Assembly (NCBI GenBank): GCA_012964825.1
Contig: DTTI01000084.1
Span: 1 to 64,000, forward strand
Length of the DNA stretch: 64,000 nt
Direction: 5' to 3'
DNA from: Candidatus Neomarinimicrobiota bacterium
GTDB taxonomy: Bacteria; Fidelibacterota; Marinisomatia; Marinisomatales; S15-B10
This document shows, in pieces, positions 27,668 to 35,051 of the stretch. Position numbers and translations under genes: made by a program. Position 1 is the first letter of the stretch. Each line of letters opens with the position of its first letter. Under the pieces are notes generated by a model, which worked only from the letters and a program-made list of their open reading frames with translations, was not told the DNA's origin and ran no database searches.

Positions 27668-28279
27668 ATGTTCTTAACGAAGCGACAGAAAGAAATTTTC
27701 GACTACCTGAGAGGATATATCTCAAGGCATGGCTATGCACCCACCTTTGATGAAATTGCTTCAAGTTTCGGGTTTACATCAAAAGGCACCGTCTATAAGC
27801 ACATTCGGGCGCTAAAAGAGAAGGGGGCCATTCGTCACGAGTGGAACAGAACTCGTTCCATTGAACTCCATCCAGCCGATTCCTCCTTCAACACCCTTGA
27901 AGTGTTAGGAATGGTAGCTGCCGGAAAACCGATTGATGCCATTTCAAACCCGGAGGTCATTGAGGTTCCCGCATCATTTCTCCGGCGCGGCAAACACTAT
28001 GTTCTAAAAGTGTCAGGCGATTCCATGATAGAAGAACATATTCAAGATGGCGACTTTGTCATTGTACAAGAAAAAATTGAAGCTCAAAATGGTCAGACTA
28101 TTGTGGCGTTAATTGACGATCAGGAGGCAACCATAAAAAAACTTTATCTCCGCAATGATGAGATAGAATTAAGACCAGCAAACAGAACATTAGATCCTGT
28201 GATATACTCAGTGGACAGGGTGAGAATACAGGGCGTGGTGGTTGGTGTTATGCGGAAATACAACGGAGAGTTGTTATGA
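27668..28279 (+). CDS. lexA: SOS repressor LexA
   Basis: The 203-residue protein has the LexA winged-helix N-domain (FLTKRQKEIFDYL, then GYAPTFDEIASSFGF). The self-cleavage site is A85-G86 in GMVAAGKP, with catalytic Ser119 in SGDSM and Lys157 in EATIKK. It represses DNA-damage genes until RecA filaments trigger autoproteolysis. It follows dnaA by 64 bp, with a candidate operator at its own start codon. Its stop overlaps the start of the UGA-containing peroxiredoxin gene (ATGA), which would place an antioxidant enzyme under the same transcript. Confidence 0.95.
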   Translation: MFLTKRQKEIFDYLRGYISRHGYAPTFDEIASSFGFTSKGTVYKHIRALKEKGAIRHEWNRTRSIELHPADSSFNTLEVLGMVAAGKPIDAISNPEVIEVPASFLRRGKHYVLKVSGDSMIEEHIQDGDFVIVQEKIEAQNGQTIVALIDDQEATIKKLYLRNDEIELRPANRTLDPVIYSVDRVRIQGVVVGVMRKYNGELL

Positions 28280-28728
28280 TTGAAGTTGGTGAAACAGTAG
28301 ACGATTTGACATTGTTAGACCATAACGGCGAGCATAGAAGTCTGGAGACCTCCAGGAAAAAGGTGATTTTTTGTTTCCCCAAAGCAAGCACTCCAGGATG
28401 AACGATTGAAGCGACTGAGTTTCAGTCGATATTGAAAAGGTTTGAAAGGAGAAATGTTGATGTTTATGGTCTGTCCGCTGACCCGCCCAAGGCTCTGAAG
28501 AAATTTGTGGTTAAATGTGGTCTCACCTACCCGCTTCTAAGCAATGAAAACCACATGATGCTAGACAAGTTGGGTGTGTGGGGAGCCAAGAAAATGTACG
28601 GGAAGCAATATGAAGGTGTCATGCGGGGTACCATCGTTCTAGATGAAAACAATGTAGTTATTCACACATTCCCAAAAGCCTCGCCAAAAGGTCACGCTGA
28701 GGAAGTAGCTAAGACTCTTGCAGTATAA
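28276..28728 (+). CDS. Bcp/PrxQ-type peroxiredoxin, probable selenoprotein (UGA at codon 42)
   Basis: The frame starts at the ATG at 28276, overlapping the lexA stop. It encodes 41 residues ending FPKASTPG, then TGA at 28399-28401, then TIEATEFQ and 100 more Bcp-like residues to the TAA at 28728, 150 codons in all. Bcp/PrxQ proteins have P-x-x-x-T-x-x-C at this place; here the peroxidatic cysteine is the UGA, giving TPG-U-T. A hairpin fitting a bacterial SECIS follows. Sequence on both sides is intact, so this is unlikely to be a decayed gene. Cys at +5 is absent (Thr47); Cys81 could be the resolving residue. The enzyme would reduce hydroperoxides with thiol reductants. Sec machinery is not in the window. 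A start at 28432 would give a truncated, inactive protein. Confidence 0.82.
28412..28428 (+). promoter_or_regulatory. Candidate bacterial SECIS hairpin
   Basis: CGACTGA (28412-28418), loop GTT and TCAGTCG (28422-28428) form a perfect 7-bp stem. Seventeen bases separate the UGA from the first loop base, which is G followed by U. Known bacterial SECIS elements have a G early in a small apical loop at about 16-37 nt after UGA. The hairpin is within the coding sequence, as required. Confidence 0.75.
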
Positions 28729-28731
28729 TTG

Positions 28732-29274
28732 ATGAAACTGATTACAGAAGAGAGTCAGCTTCTTGTGATTGATGTGCAGGAGAAGATATTTGCTGTCATG
28801 CAAGAACAGGAACAGACCAAGAAAAATATCTGTCGGCTTATTAAAGGTATCAGAGTTTTGGGTATTCCCATCAATTGGACCGAACAGTACCCGGCCGGGT
28901 TGGGCCCCACAATGAGCGAGGTAGCTGCGGCCCTGAACAGCACGGAAAGAATGGAAAAGATAACATTCAGTTGCTTGGGTGATAATATTGTATCGGAAAA
29001 GATAAAATCTTATGAGAAGAGACAGATTTTGGTCTGCGGAATTGAGACACATGTCTGTGTTTATCAGACCGTACAGGATCTGCTGATAGAAGGTTACGAG
29101 GTGCATGTCGTCACTGACGCTGTCATGTCACGACACGAGTCGAACCACAATCTCGGCCTTCAAAAAATGGGAGCCCTGGGGGCTAATATGACCTCGGTAG
29201 AAATGGCTTTATTCGAACTACAGCAGGTAGCCAGCGGTGACAACTTCAAGGCTATTGCGAGCATTATAAAATAA
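28732..29274 (+). CDS. Isochorismatase-family cysteine hydrolase
   Basis: From the ATG at 28732 (a TTG codon is directly before it) the protein has 180 residues. The catalytic triad of the family is visible: Asp14 in LVIDVQEK, Lys76 in MEKITFS and Cys109 in CGIETHVCVYQT, with the cis-peptide-bearing GIETHVC loop. Members hydrolyse isochorismate, nicotinamide or other small amides. The sequence is closest in feel to the hydrolases often named YcaC-like or nicotinamidase-related, and the substrate is not certain. It follows the peroxiredoxin by 3 bp and is probably co-transcribed. Confidence 0.88.
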   Translation: MKLITEESQLLVIDVQEKIFAVMQEQEQTKKNICRLIKGIRVLGIPINWTEQYPAGLGPTMSEVAAALNSTERMEKITFSCLGDNIVSEKIKSYEKRQILVCGIETHVCVYQTVQDLLIEGYEVHVVTDAVMSRHESNHNLGLQKMGALGANMTSVEMALFELQQVASGDNFKAIASIIK

Positions 29275-29314
29275 ACTTTACCTTCCCTTTTTATTTTGAC
29301 ATAAAAGTTGTCCT

Positions 29315-30622
29315 GTGAGTAAAACCATCAAACAATTTATTCCTGTGAAAGAATCAGGAGGAATTACCGAATATCGGCATAAAAAAAACGATCTCACCGT
29401 CCTGCTGCTAGAGAACCACCACGCCCCTGTTATTACCTTTATGGTTACCTATCATGTGGGTTCCCGGAACGAGGCTATTGGCCACACGGGATCGACACAC
29501 CTTTTAGAACATCTTATGTTTAAGGGATCAAAACAGTTTAATAAAGAAGGAGGAACAGCCATTTGGAATGTACTTCAGGATGTAGGTGCCATGATCAACG
29601 CCACAACCTGGTTCGATCGAACCAACTATTTTGAGCTGTTGCCAAAAGAACACTTGGAAAAAGCCATGGAAATAGAGGCCGACAGAATGAGAGGTGCGTT
29701 TATTAAAGACGAGGACAGACAGTCAGAAATGACTGTTGTAAGAAATGAGTTCGAGCGCGGTGAAAACGATCCATATGAGGCACTAGACAAAAATATCTGG
29801 GCGACTGCTTACCAGGCTCATCCGTATCATCATTCCACCATTGGTTGGCGTTCGGACATTGAAAACGTGACGACGGAGCGACTGAAAAAGTTTTACAACA
29901 CCTTTTATTGGCCGAATAATTCCACTATCTCTGTCATAGGTGATTTTCAGAAAGACGTTGCTCTTACTCTTTTGGACAAACATTTCGGATCGATTCCAAA
30001 GCCGTCACACAGTATCCCCCAAATGTATACCAGTGAACCGCCTCAAGAAGGACCCCGGCGGGTCATGGTGAAAAGAGCGGGAGAAATGCCGATTGTGGGC
30101 TTAGCGCATAAAACACCTGAAGGTGTTCATGAAGACACTCATACCTTGCAAATCCTCGGGCGCATTCTGGGCCATGGAAAGATGAGCCGCTTCTACAAAA
30201 GGTTCATCGATTCCGGCAAAGCAGCTGATGTGAATGTCTGGTCTCATCCCCTTCATGATAATGGCCTTTTTGTTACCTATGTCTTTCTAGCGGGAAGCAT
30301 CACATGTGAAGAAGCAGAAAAAGGTGTGTTGGAAGAATACGGCACCATTATTGCTAAAGATGTGCAGGAGAAGGAACTTCACTATGCAAAATCCCAGATA
30401 CGTGCCGAAACCGCATTCACAAGAGACGGATCTTACTCCGTTGCCAGCAATTTAAATGAGGCAATTGCCCTTGGAGACTGGACATTTTATACCACATTCC
30501 TTGAAAAGATTGAAAGAGTCACAGTTAATGATGTTAAGCGTGTAGCTTCTAAATATCTGAAAGAAGACCAAAGCACCACCGGGTTTTTTATTCCTACTTC
30601 ACAAGGGCCTAACGCTGAGTAA
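29315..30622 (+). CDS. M16 (pitrilysin-type) zinc peptidase, catalytic subunit
   Basis: The 435-residue protein (GTG start at 29315) has the inverted zinc motif HLLEH at residues 62-66. The downstream ligand glutamate is in the NEFERGENDPYE region. The C-terminal M16 half lacks a metal site. No strong signal peptide is seen. M16B peptidases of this length work as dimers, often with a separate non-catalytic partner; such a gene follows 4 bp later. They degrade peptides or process exported proteins. It lacks a convincing Shine-Dalgarno. Confidence 0.92.
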   Translation: MSKTIKQFIPVKESGGITEYRHKKNDLTVLLLENHHAPVITFMVTYHVGSRNEAIGHTGSTHLLEHLMFKGSKQFNKEGGTAIWNVLQDVGAMINATTWFDRTNYFELLPKEHLEKAMEIEADRMRGAFIKDEDRQSEMTVVRNEFERGENDPYEALDKNIWATAYQAHPYHHSTIGWRSDIENVTTERLKKFYNTFYWPNNSTISVIGDFQKDVALTLLDKHFGSIPKPSHSIPQMYTSEPPQEGPRRVMVKRAGEMPIVGLAHKTPEGVHEDTHTLQILGRILGHGKMSRFYKRFIDSGKAADVNVWSHPLHDNGLFVTYVFLAGSITCEEAEKGVLEEYGTIIAKDVQEKELHYAKSQIRAETAFTRDGSYSVASNLNEAIALGDWTFYTTFLEKIERVTVNDVKRVASKYLKEDQSTTGFFIPTSQGPNAE

Positions 30623-30626
30623 AAGT

Positions 30627-31904
30627 TTGGAGCTGGCCCCCAAAATAAAAAGTTCGTCACCGTTAGATGGGCTCAACCTTTATTTCCTGAAAACAGATAT
30701 TAAAGATGTAATTACATTTCGTGGAAGTTTTCTAGGCGGGGATGTCTTTGCAACAAACAATATTGTTGTACCTGAAATAGCAGCTGCCATGTTGGATCTT
30801 GGTACACAGAAGCGGGACAAGTTTAAAATAGGAGACGCGCTAGAATCTGTTGGTGCAAAACTTGTATTTACCTCGGGCAGATACCGTGTACACTTCTCAG
30901 GTAAATGTCTTAGGGAAAACTTGCCTCTCCTGATCGAGTTGTTGGCGGAGCAGCTTATGATGCCGGCGTATAATGAGAAGGATTTACAATCGATTGTGCA
31001 GCGCCGGACAGCGGAAATGAGAAAATCAAAAGAGGACACACGGACTCGAGCCATTGAAGCATTTCTCATGCAACTCTACCCTGAAGGCCACCCAAACCGG
31101 GCCATGGGATTGGACCGAGAGATTGAGAACATGGAAAAAGTGACAACCAAACAGTTGCAATCGTTCCATGGTGAAAACTATGGATTAGGGACGGTCCACA
31201 TCTGTTTTGTGGGTGATGTGGATCACAGAACTGTTGAAAAAGAGATTGCGAAAAGATTTGGAGGATGGAAGGAATCTCCCCTGACCTTGGGAACTGTTGC
31301 AAAATCTAAGGCAAACACCATTTACAAGCATCTGTCAGAAGTGGTTCACATTCCGGACAAGACCAGTGCTGATGTGGTAACGGGACACGGGATAGGCATA
31401 GATCGAGAGCACGAAGATTATTATGCTGTTATGATGAGCCATTTCATTCTGGGGGGAAATTTTTCGGCGAGACTCATGGCAACGGTGAGAGATAAAGAGG
31501 GGCTCACCTATGGGATTCAATCATCTACTGGCGGCGTGGAAGAAGGCAATGACGGCTATTGGTATATCTGGGGGACTTTTGCGCCGGACATCATTGACAA
31601 AGCAAAAAAGTCCATGGAGAAACAGCTTAACCTTTGGCTTAGAGGAGGTGTCACTAGAGACGAGCTGGAGGCCAAGAAGACAACCATATCTGGTATGTAT
31701 CAGGTAGGTCTCGACACAACAGCCGGCATCGCCAACAGAGTTTTGACAACAGTGGAGAGAGGTAAAGAGTTGTCGTTCATGGATGAATATCCCAACCTTA
31801 TCAATTTATTGACTCTTGAACAAGTTAATGATTCGATCCACGCCTATTGTGATCCCGGCAGGCGCATTACAGTTGTTGCAGGCACCCTAAACGGAACCAA
31901 TTGA
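30627..31904 (+). CDS. M16 peptidase-like protein, non-catalytic partner
   Basis: The 425-residue protein aligns in overall plan with M16 peptidases, but the HxxEH position reads PEIAAAMLDLGT, so it cannot bind catalytic zinc. The C-terminal half has GLTYGIQSSTGG, the R/Y-type substrate-binding region of M16 partners. It begins at a TTG 4 bp after the catalytic subunit and very probably forms a heterodimer with it, like mitochondrial processing peptidase or the paired bacterial M16B enzymes. Its stop overlaps the next gene's possible TTG start. Confidence 0.88.
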   Translation: MELAPKIKSSSPLDGLNLYFLKTDIKDVITFRGSFLGGDVFATNNIVVPEIAAAMLDLGTQKRDKFKIGDALESVGAKLVFTSGRYRVHFSGKCLRENLPLLIELLAEQLMMPAYNEKDLQSIVQRRTAEMRKSKEDTRTRAIEAFLMQLYPEGHPNRAMGLDREIENMEKVTTKQLQSFHGENYGLGTVHICFVGDVDHRTVEKEIAKRFGGWKESPLTLGTVAKSKANTIYKHLSEVVHIPDKTSADVVTGHGIGIDREHEDYYAVMMSHFILGGNFSARLMATVRDKEGLTYGIQSSTGGVEEGNDGYWYIWGTFAPDIIDKAKKSMEKQLNLWLRGGVTRDELEAKKTTISGMYQVGLDTTAGIANRVLTTVERGKELSFMDEYPNLINLLTLEQVNDSIHAYCDPGRRITVVAGTLNGTN

Positions 31905-31909
31905 AAACT

Positions 31910-32365
31910 ATGGATGTGATACTCACAGCCGCCGTCACGGTCAACGGCATGATAGCACGCCACCCCACGGAAGTAGTGGACTGGTCAGAAGACTTACAAT
32001 TGTTTCGGGAGCAAACCATTGGTCAGACAGTGGTTATGGGTTCTAACACAGAATCAACTCTAGCCACAGAGCTTGATGGTAGGGAGGTGGTTGTGATGCA
32101 CAGAGACATGGATCCTGAGACGGTCATTTCTCAGACCAAGACAGAAAAATGCTTCATCATAGGTGGTGCCCAGACCTATAGTAGGTTTTCTTTGTACTTA
32201 ACACATATTTTCCTGACGAATCACCCGCATATTTTCCCAAGCGACTCTGTAACGCTATTCTCGAATCTTGAAAAAGAGATTTCACTTTCATACATAAGAA
32301 AAGTTGCGATAGACAAAGCCCTTGGAATTTATCAGTTTCAATATCGGGTGATGAGGGTTGATTGA
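31910..32365 (+). CDS. Dihydrofolate reductase / RibD-C family protein
   Basis: The protein has 151 residues from the ATG at 31910; a TTG at 31901 overlapping the previous stop is the alternative start. The opening DVILTAAVTVNGMIA and the C-terminal CFIIGGAQTYSRF match the NADPH-binding DHFR/RibD reductase fold. Key DHFR active-site residues are not clear, so it could be a DHFR, a pteridine reductase-like enzyme or a riboflavin-pathway reductase. It overlaps the following esterase gene by 8 bp. Confidence 0.7.
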   Translation: MDVILTAAVTVNGMIARHPTEVVDWSEDLQLFREQTIGQTVVMGSNTESTLATELDGREVVVMHRDMDPETVISQTKTEKCFIIGGAQTYSRFSLYLTHIFLTNHPHIFPSDSVTLFSNLEKEISLSYIRKVAIDKALGIYQFQYRVMRVD

Positions 32366-32996
32366 GCTTCCACCAAAAGAGGGTCCGGCAAAGGTTGCTC
32401 TTATTGTTTTACACGGATGGGGAGCCAACCAACACGATCTTGTTCCTTTTGTCCAAAGTCTTAGGCTAAAAGGTACTCAAACTTTTTTTCCAGACGGCCT
32501 GTTTGATGTTCCTGGGACCGGAGGCCTTGGAAAAGGGTGGTTTTCATTTCCCTTGAATAAAGATTCTGAACAGGAAAGGATAGAGAGCAGAGAGTTGCTT
32601 ATCTCTTTAGTAAAGGATGTTTGTGCTAAAGGATTTGCCTTTAAAGAGATTGTTCTTCTCGGTTTTTCTCAGGGTGCCGGCATGTGCTTGGATATTATGC
32701 TACACTTAGAAAATCCGATAGGTGCCGTTGTGGCCCTGAGTGGTTTTCTTATGGAAGGGGAGGATGTGAAGCGACGTGAAAACATGCCTATAGAGAGCCC
32801 AATTTTTGCTGCACACGGATTGTATGACCCTATATTGCCATTGCACCGGTCGAAGGAATCACTTCACTTATTAAAGGAAATAGGATTCAGCCTCACCTGG
32901 AGGGAGTATCCTATCGCCCACGAGATTTCGCAGGATGAGGCGCGAGATGTTCGCCAGTTTCTACAGGAAAACAGTCACATAACCGGAAATCCTTGA
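32358..32996 (+). CDS. Carboxylesterase/lysophospholipase-like alpha/beta hydrolase
   Basis: The 212-residue protein belongs to the Abhydrolase_2 group (YpfH/EstB-like). The catalytic triad is visible: Ser in LLGFSQGAG, Asp in HGLYDPILPL and His in YPIAHEIS. An oxyanion LHGWGANQHDLVPF motif lies near the N-terminus. It has no signal peptide and should be cytoplasmic. A TTG start at 32358 is forced, since an in-frame TGA lies 9 bp upstream. It ends just before a good promoter for the next gene. Confidence 0.87.
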   Translation: MIELPPKEGPAKVALIVLHGWGANQHDLVPFVQSLRLKGTQTFFPDGLFDVPGTGGLGKGWFSFPLNKDSEQERIESRELLISLVKDVCAKGFAFKEIVLLGFSQGAGMCLDIMLHLENPIGAVVALSGFLMEGEDVKRRENMPIESPIFAAHGLYDPILPLHRSKESLHLLKEIGFSLTWREYPIAHEISQDEARDVRQFLQENSHITGNP

Positions 32997-33026
32997 TTGC
33001 AATAAAGACAATTGGTATTATATAAT
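32997..33026 (+). promoter_or_regulatory. Sigma70-type promoter for the formamidase-like gene
   Basis: TTGCAA (32997-33002) and a perfect TATAAT (33021-33026) are separated by 18 bp. They begin at the base after the preceding stop. The AGGGGG ribosome-binding site at 33051-33056 lies 6 bp before the ATG at 33063. Confidence 0.55.
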
Positions 33027-33062
33027 ATTAGGAAGTAGAAATATTATTGAAGGGGGAATGTA

Positions 33063-34307
33063 ATGAATAAGATGGCAAGACTACTGTGTGCAACCTTCAT
33101 TGCGTTGTTTCTTGTGGGCTGCCCGATGAAGCAGACTGTTGGTGGAAAAACAATAAAAATTTCGGCGACGGGCGACCACTGCATTAATGATCCTAAATGT
33201 CATAACCGATGGCACTGGGCAATTCCACCTGTTGCTCATGCGGATCCAGGTGATGTGCTTGTTTATGAAACCAGGGATGCTCTGGACAGTCCGTTTACTG
33301 AGGAGTCAACCCCGGCCGATGTAGCGGGAGCAAATCTGAACGTGGTACACCCACTGACGGGCCCTGTTTACATCAATGGTGCGGAGCGAGGCGACGTCTT
33401 AGCGATAACGCTTATAGACATTGAGCCAGGCCCCTTTGGTTATACGGTGATCGTTCCAGGCTTTGGTTTCCTAAGAGATCTCTATCCAGAGCCACACATT
33501 GTACGTTGGAACCTGGACAGGGTAGCCGCCACCTCAATAGACATGCCAGGAATACATGTTCCTTTTGCTGGATTTATGGGGACTGTTGGTGTTGCACCTG
33601 GACCTGAAGAGGTAGAAAAGATGTATCAACGGGAAACTGCTTTGGCTGATGCCGGGGGATTTGCCCTCCCACCAGAACCAATGGACGCGCAACCATCTGA
33701 TATCTGTGGCCCGGGAGGTCAACATGCTGAACGTTGTTTGAGGACCGTGCCGCCAAGAGAAAATGGAGGGAACATGGATGTAAAACAGATGCAGGTTGGG
33801 ACTATCCTCTATTTACCGGTGTTCGTAGATGGTGCACTTCTTTCCATTGGAGATATCCATTATGCTCAGGGAGATGGCGAGGTGTCAGGGACTGCCATTG
33901 AAATGAGTGCAATCGTAGAAGTGAGAGTTGAGGTGCTGAAAGGGAAAGGGAAGGATATCACCCAACCTCATGTGGAAGGTCATGATGATCAGTTAAAGAA
34001 CCTGGCACCAGGATCATTCTACGGAACGGTAGGCTACCCCATTAAGCAGAAGGATAAAGTGACTCCGCAACAAGCCTATCTTGATGGTGAACGGATTGGT
34101 GACCTTGAGAATCTGTCAGAAGATTTAACTCTTGCAGCCCGGGATGCTCTACTGCAAATGATCAGTTATTTAGTGAGAGAAAAAAGCCTAACCCGGGAAC
34201 AGGCGTACATACTTTGTAGCGCCGCGGTTGATCTCAGGATCAGCCAGCTGGTTGACGTACCAAACTTTGGCGTCTTGGCTGTTCTGCCTTTGGAAGTGTT
34301 TGAATAG
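33063..34307 (+). CDS. Acetamidase/formamidase-family lipoprotein
   Basis: The 414-residue protein has FmdA_AmdA features: a GDVLVYETRDALD region, LTGPVYINGAERGDVLAI, and FGFLRD. A later block ends in DGALLSIGDIHYAQGDGEVSGTAIEMS, which is typical of formamidases. It starts with a lipoprotein signal peptide (MARLLCATFIALFLVGC), which is unusual because characterised formamidases are cytoplasmic. It would hydrolyse a short-chain amide to ammonia and an acid, in the periplasm. It has its own promoter and a clear ribosome-binding site. The following gene encodes a TAXI-like protein. Confidence 0.87.
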   Translation: MNKMARLLCATFIALFLVGCPMKQTVGGKTIKISATGDHCINDPKCHNRWHWAIPPVAHADPGDVLVYETRDALDSPFTEESTPADVAGANLNVVHPLTGPVYINGAERGDVLAITLIDIEPGPFGYTVIVPGFGFLRDLYPEPHIVRWNLDRVAATSIDMPGIHVPFAGFMGTVGVAPGPEEVEKMYQRETALADAGGFALPPEPMDAQPSDICGPGGQHAERCLRTVPPRENGGNMDVKQMQVGTILYLPVFVDGALLSIGDIHYAQGDGEVSGTAIEMSAIVEVRVEVLKGKGKDITQPHVEGHDDQLKNLAPGSFYGTVGYPIKQKDKVTPQQAYLDGERIGDLENLSEDLTLAARDALLQMISYLVREKSLTREQAYILCSAAVDLRISQLVDVPNFGVLAVLPLEVFE

Positions 34308-34323
34308 AGTCTTTGCATAGAGA

Positions 34324-34980
34324 GTGCAAAACGAGAGACCCTCCTTGCGAAAAAGTCACGCGCGCGTCAGTATTTTCTTTTTAATTATTATAGGCTCGGC
34401 CAGTTTTCTTTTTGCCCACAGCCCGTATGGTCTCTGGTACAAATGGAGGAAAGATCGACTATTTCTTGTTACCACAGCTTCTGATCCTCAATCTTATCCG
34501 ATTGGTTTGGAGATTGCGACCGTTCTTGGAGAAGTTCTTCCAAAAAGTGAGGCTATTGCGGTTCGGGCTCCAACGACCCTTGCTGCCCTGAAGCTTCTGT
34601 TAAGTCATCAATTTGACGTTGCGCTTGTCCCAATTGATGATCTAGAACTAGCTATACGAGGAGAAGGTGAATTTGTTGAAATTACTCCGTGGCTGAACGG
34701 GACGGTATTCGGCAAACAGAAGCTGAAAGGAGGGGCAAAACCGCTAAGAGTAATTTCAGTTTTTGGTACCTACGTACTTATTAGCGAAAATCACTTCTCA
34801 GATCACAGAGCGCATATTCTAGCGGAGAAACTTACATCGAAACAAGGGATGTTGAGTTTAGTGTTGAGTGATACACGTGTGATTGGGTTACCGGTGCCTT
34901 TGCATGAAGGAACAATAGGCTTTAATGATGGGAGACCGCTTCCCCCGCTCCCACAGGGGGAGAAAAGTTGGCTCTGGTAG
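34324..34980 (+). CDS. TAXI/NMT1-like periplasmic substrate-binding protein
   Basis: The 218-residue protein (GTG start) has an N-terminal hydrophobic anchor or signal (about 14-32, ending near FLFAHS). The PIGLEIATVLGEVLP, APTTLAALKLL and FDVALVPIDDLELAI blocks resemble the first lobe of TAXI-family solute receptors. It is shorter than the usual 310-330 residues, so the second lobe may be reduced. No TRAP permease genes are nearby. It lies 16 bp after the formamidase-like gene and may bind a related compound; this link is inference. Confidence 0.5.
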   Translation: MQNERPSLRKSHARVSIFFLIIIGSASFLFAHSPYGLWYKWRKDRLFLVTTASDPQSYPIGLEIATVLGEVLPKSEAIAVRAPTTLAALKLLLSHQFDVALVPIDDLELAIRGEGEFVEITPWLNGTVFGKQKLKGGAKPLRVISVFGTYVLISENHFSDHRAHILAEKLTSKQGMLSLVLSDTRVIGLPVPLHEGTIGFNDGRPLPPLPQGEKSWLW

Positions 34981-35051
34981 TCTATTGAACAAGAAGAGGG
35001 GAAAATTAAGATCATACACGTATGCGTGCAGACAAACGGAGATCAAACTTT

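Noticed and set aside
28432-28728. Separate 98-residue gene starting at an ATG after the UGA
   Set aside because: It would lack the active-site half of the peroxiredoxin, has no ribosome-binding site of its own, and the upstream codons encode the missing part in the same frame.
28639-29106. 155-codon minus-strand frame across the peroxiredoxin and isochorismatase genes
   Set aside because: Antisense to two clearly conserved coding regions and without recognisable motifs.
34990-35035. CACG-TATG-CGTG hairpin between convergent genes as a terminator
   Set aside because: Only a 4-bp stem with no T-run on either side.
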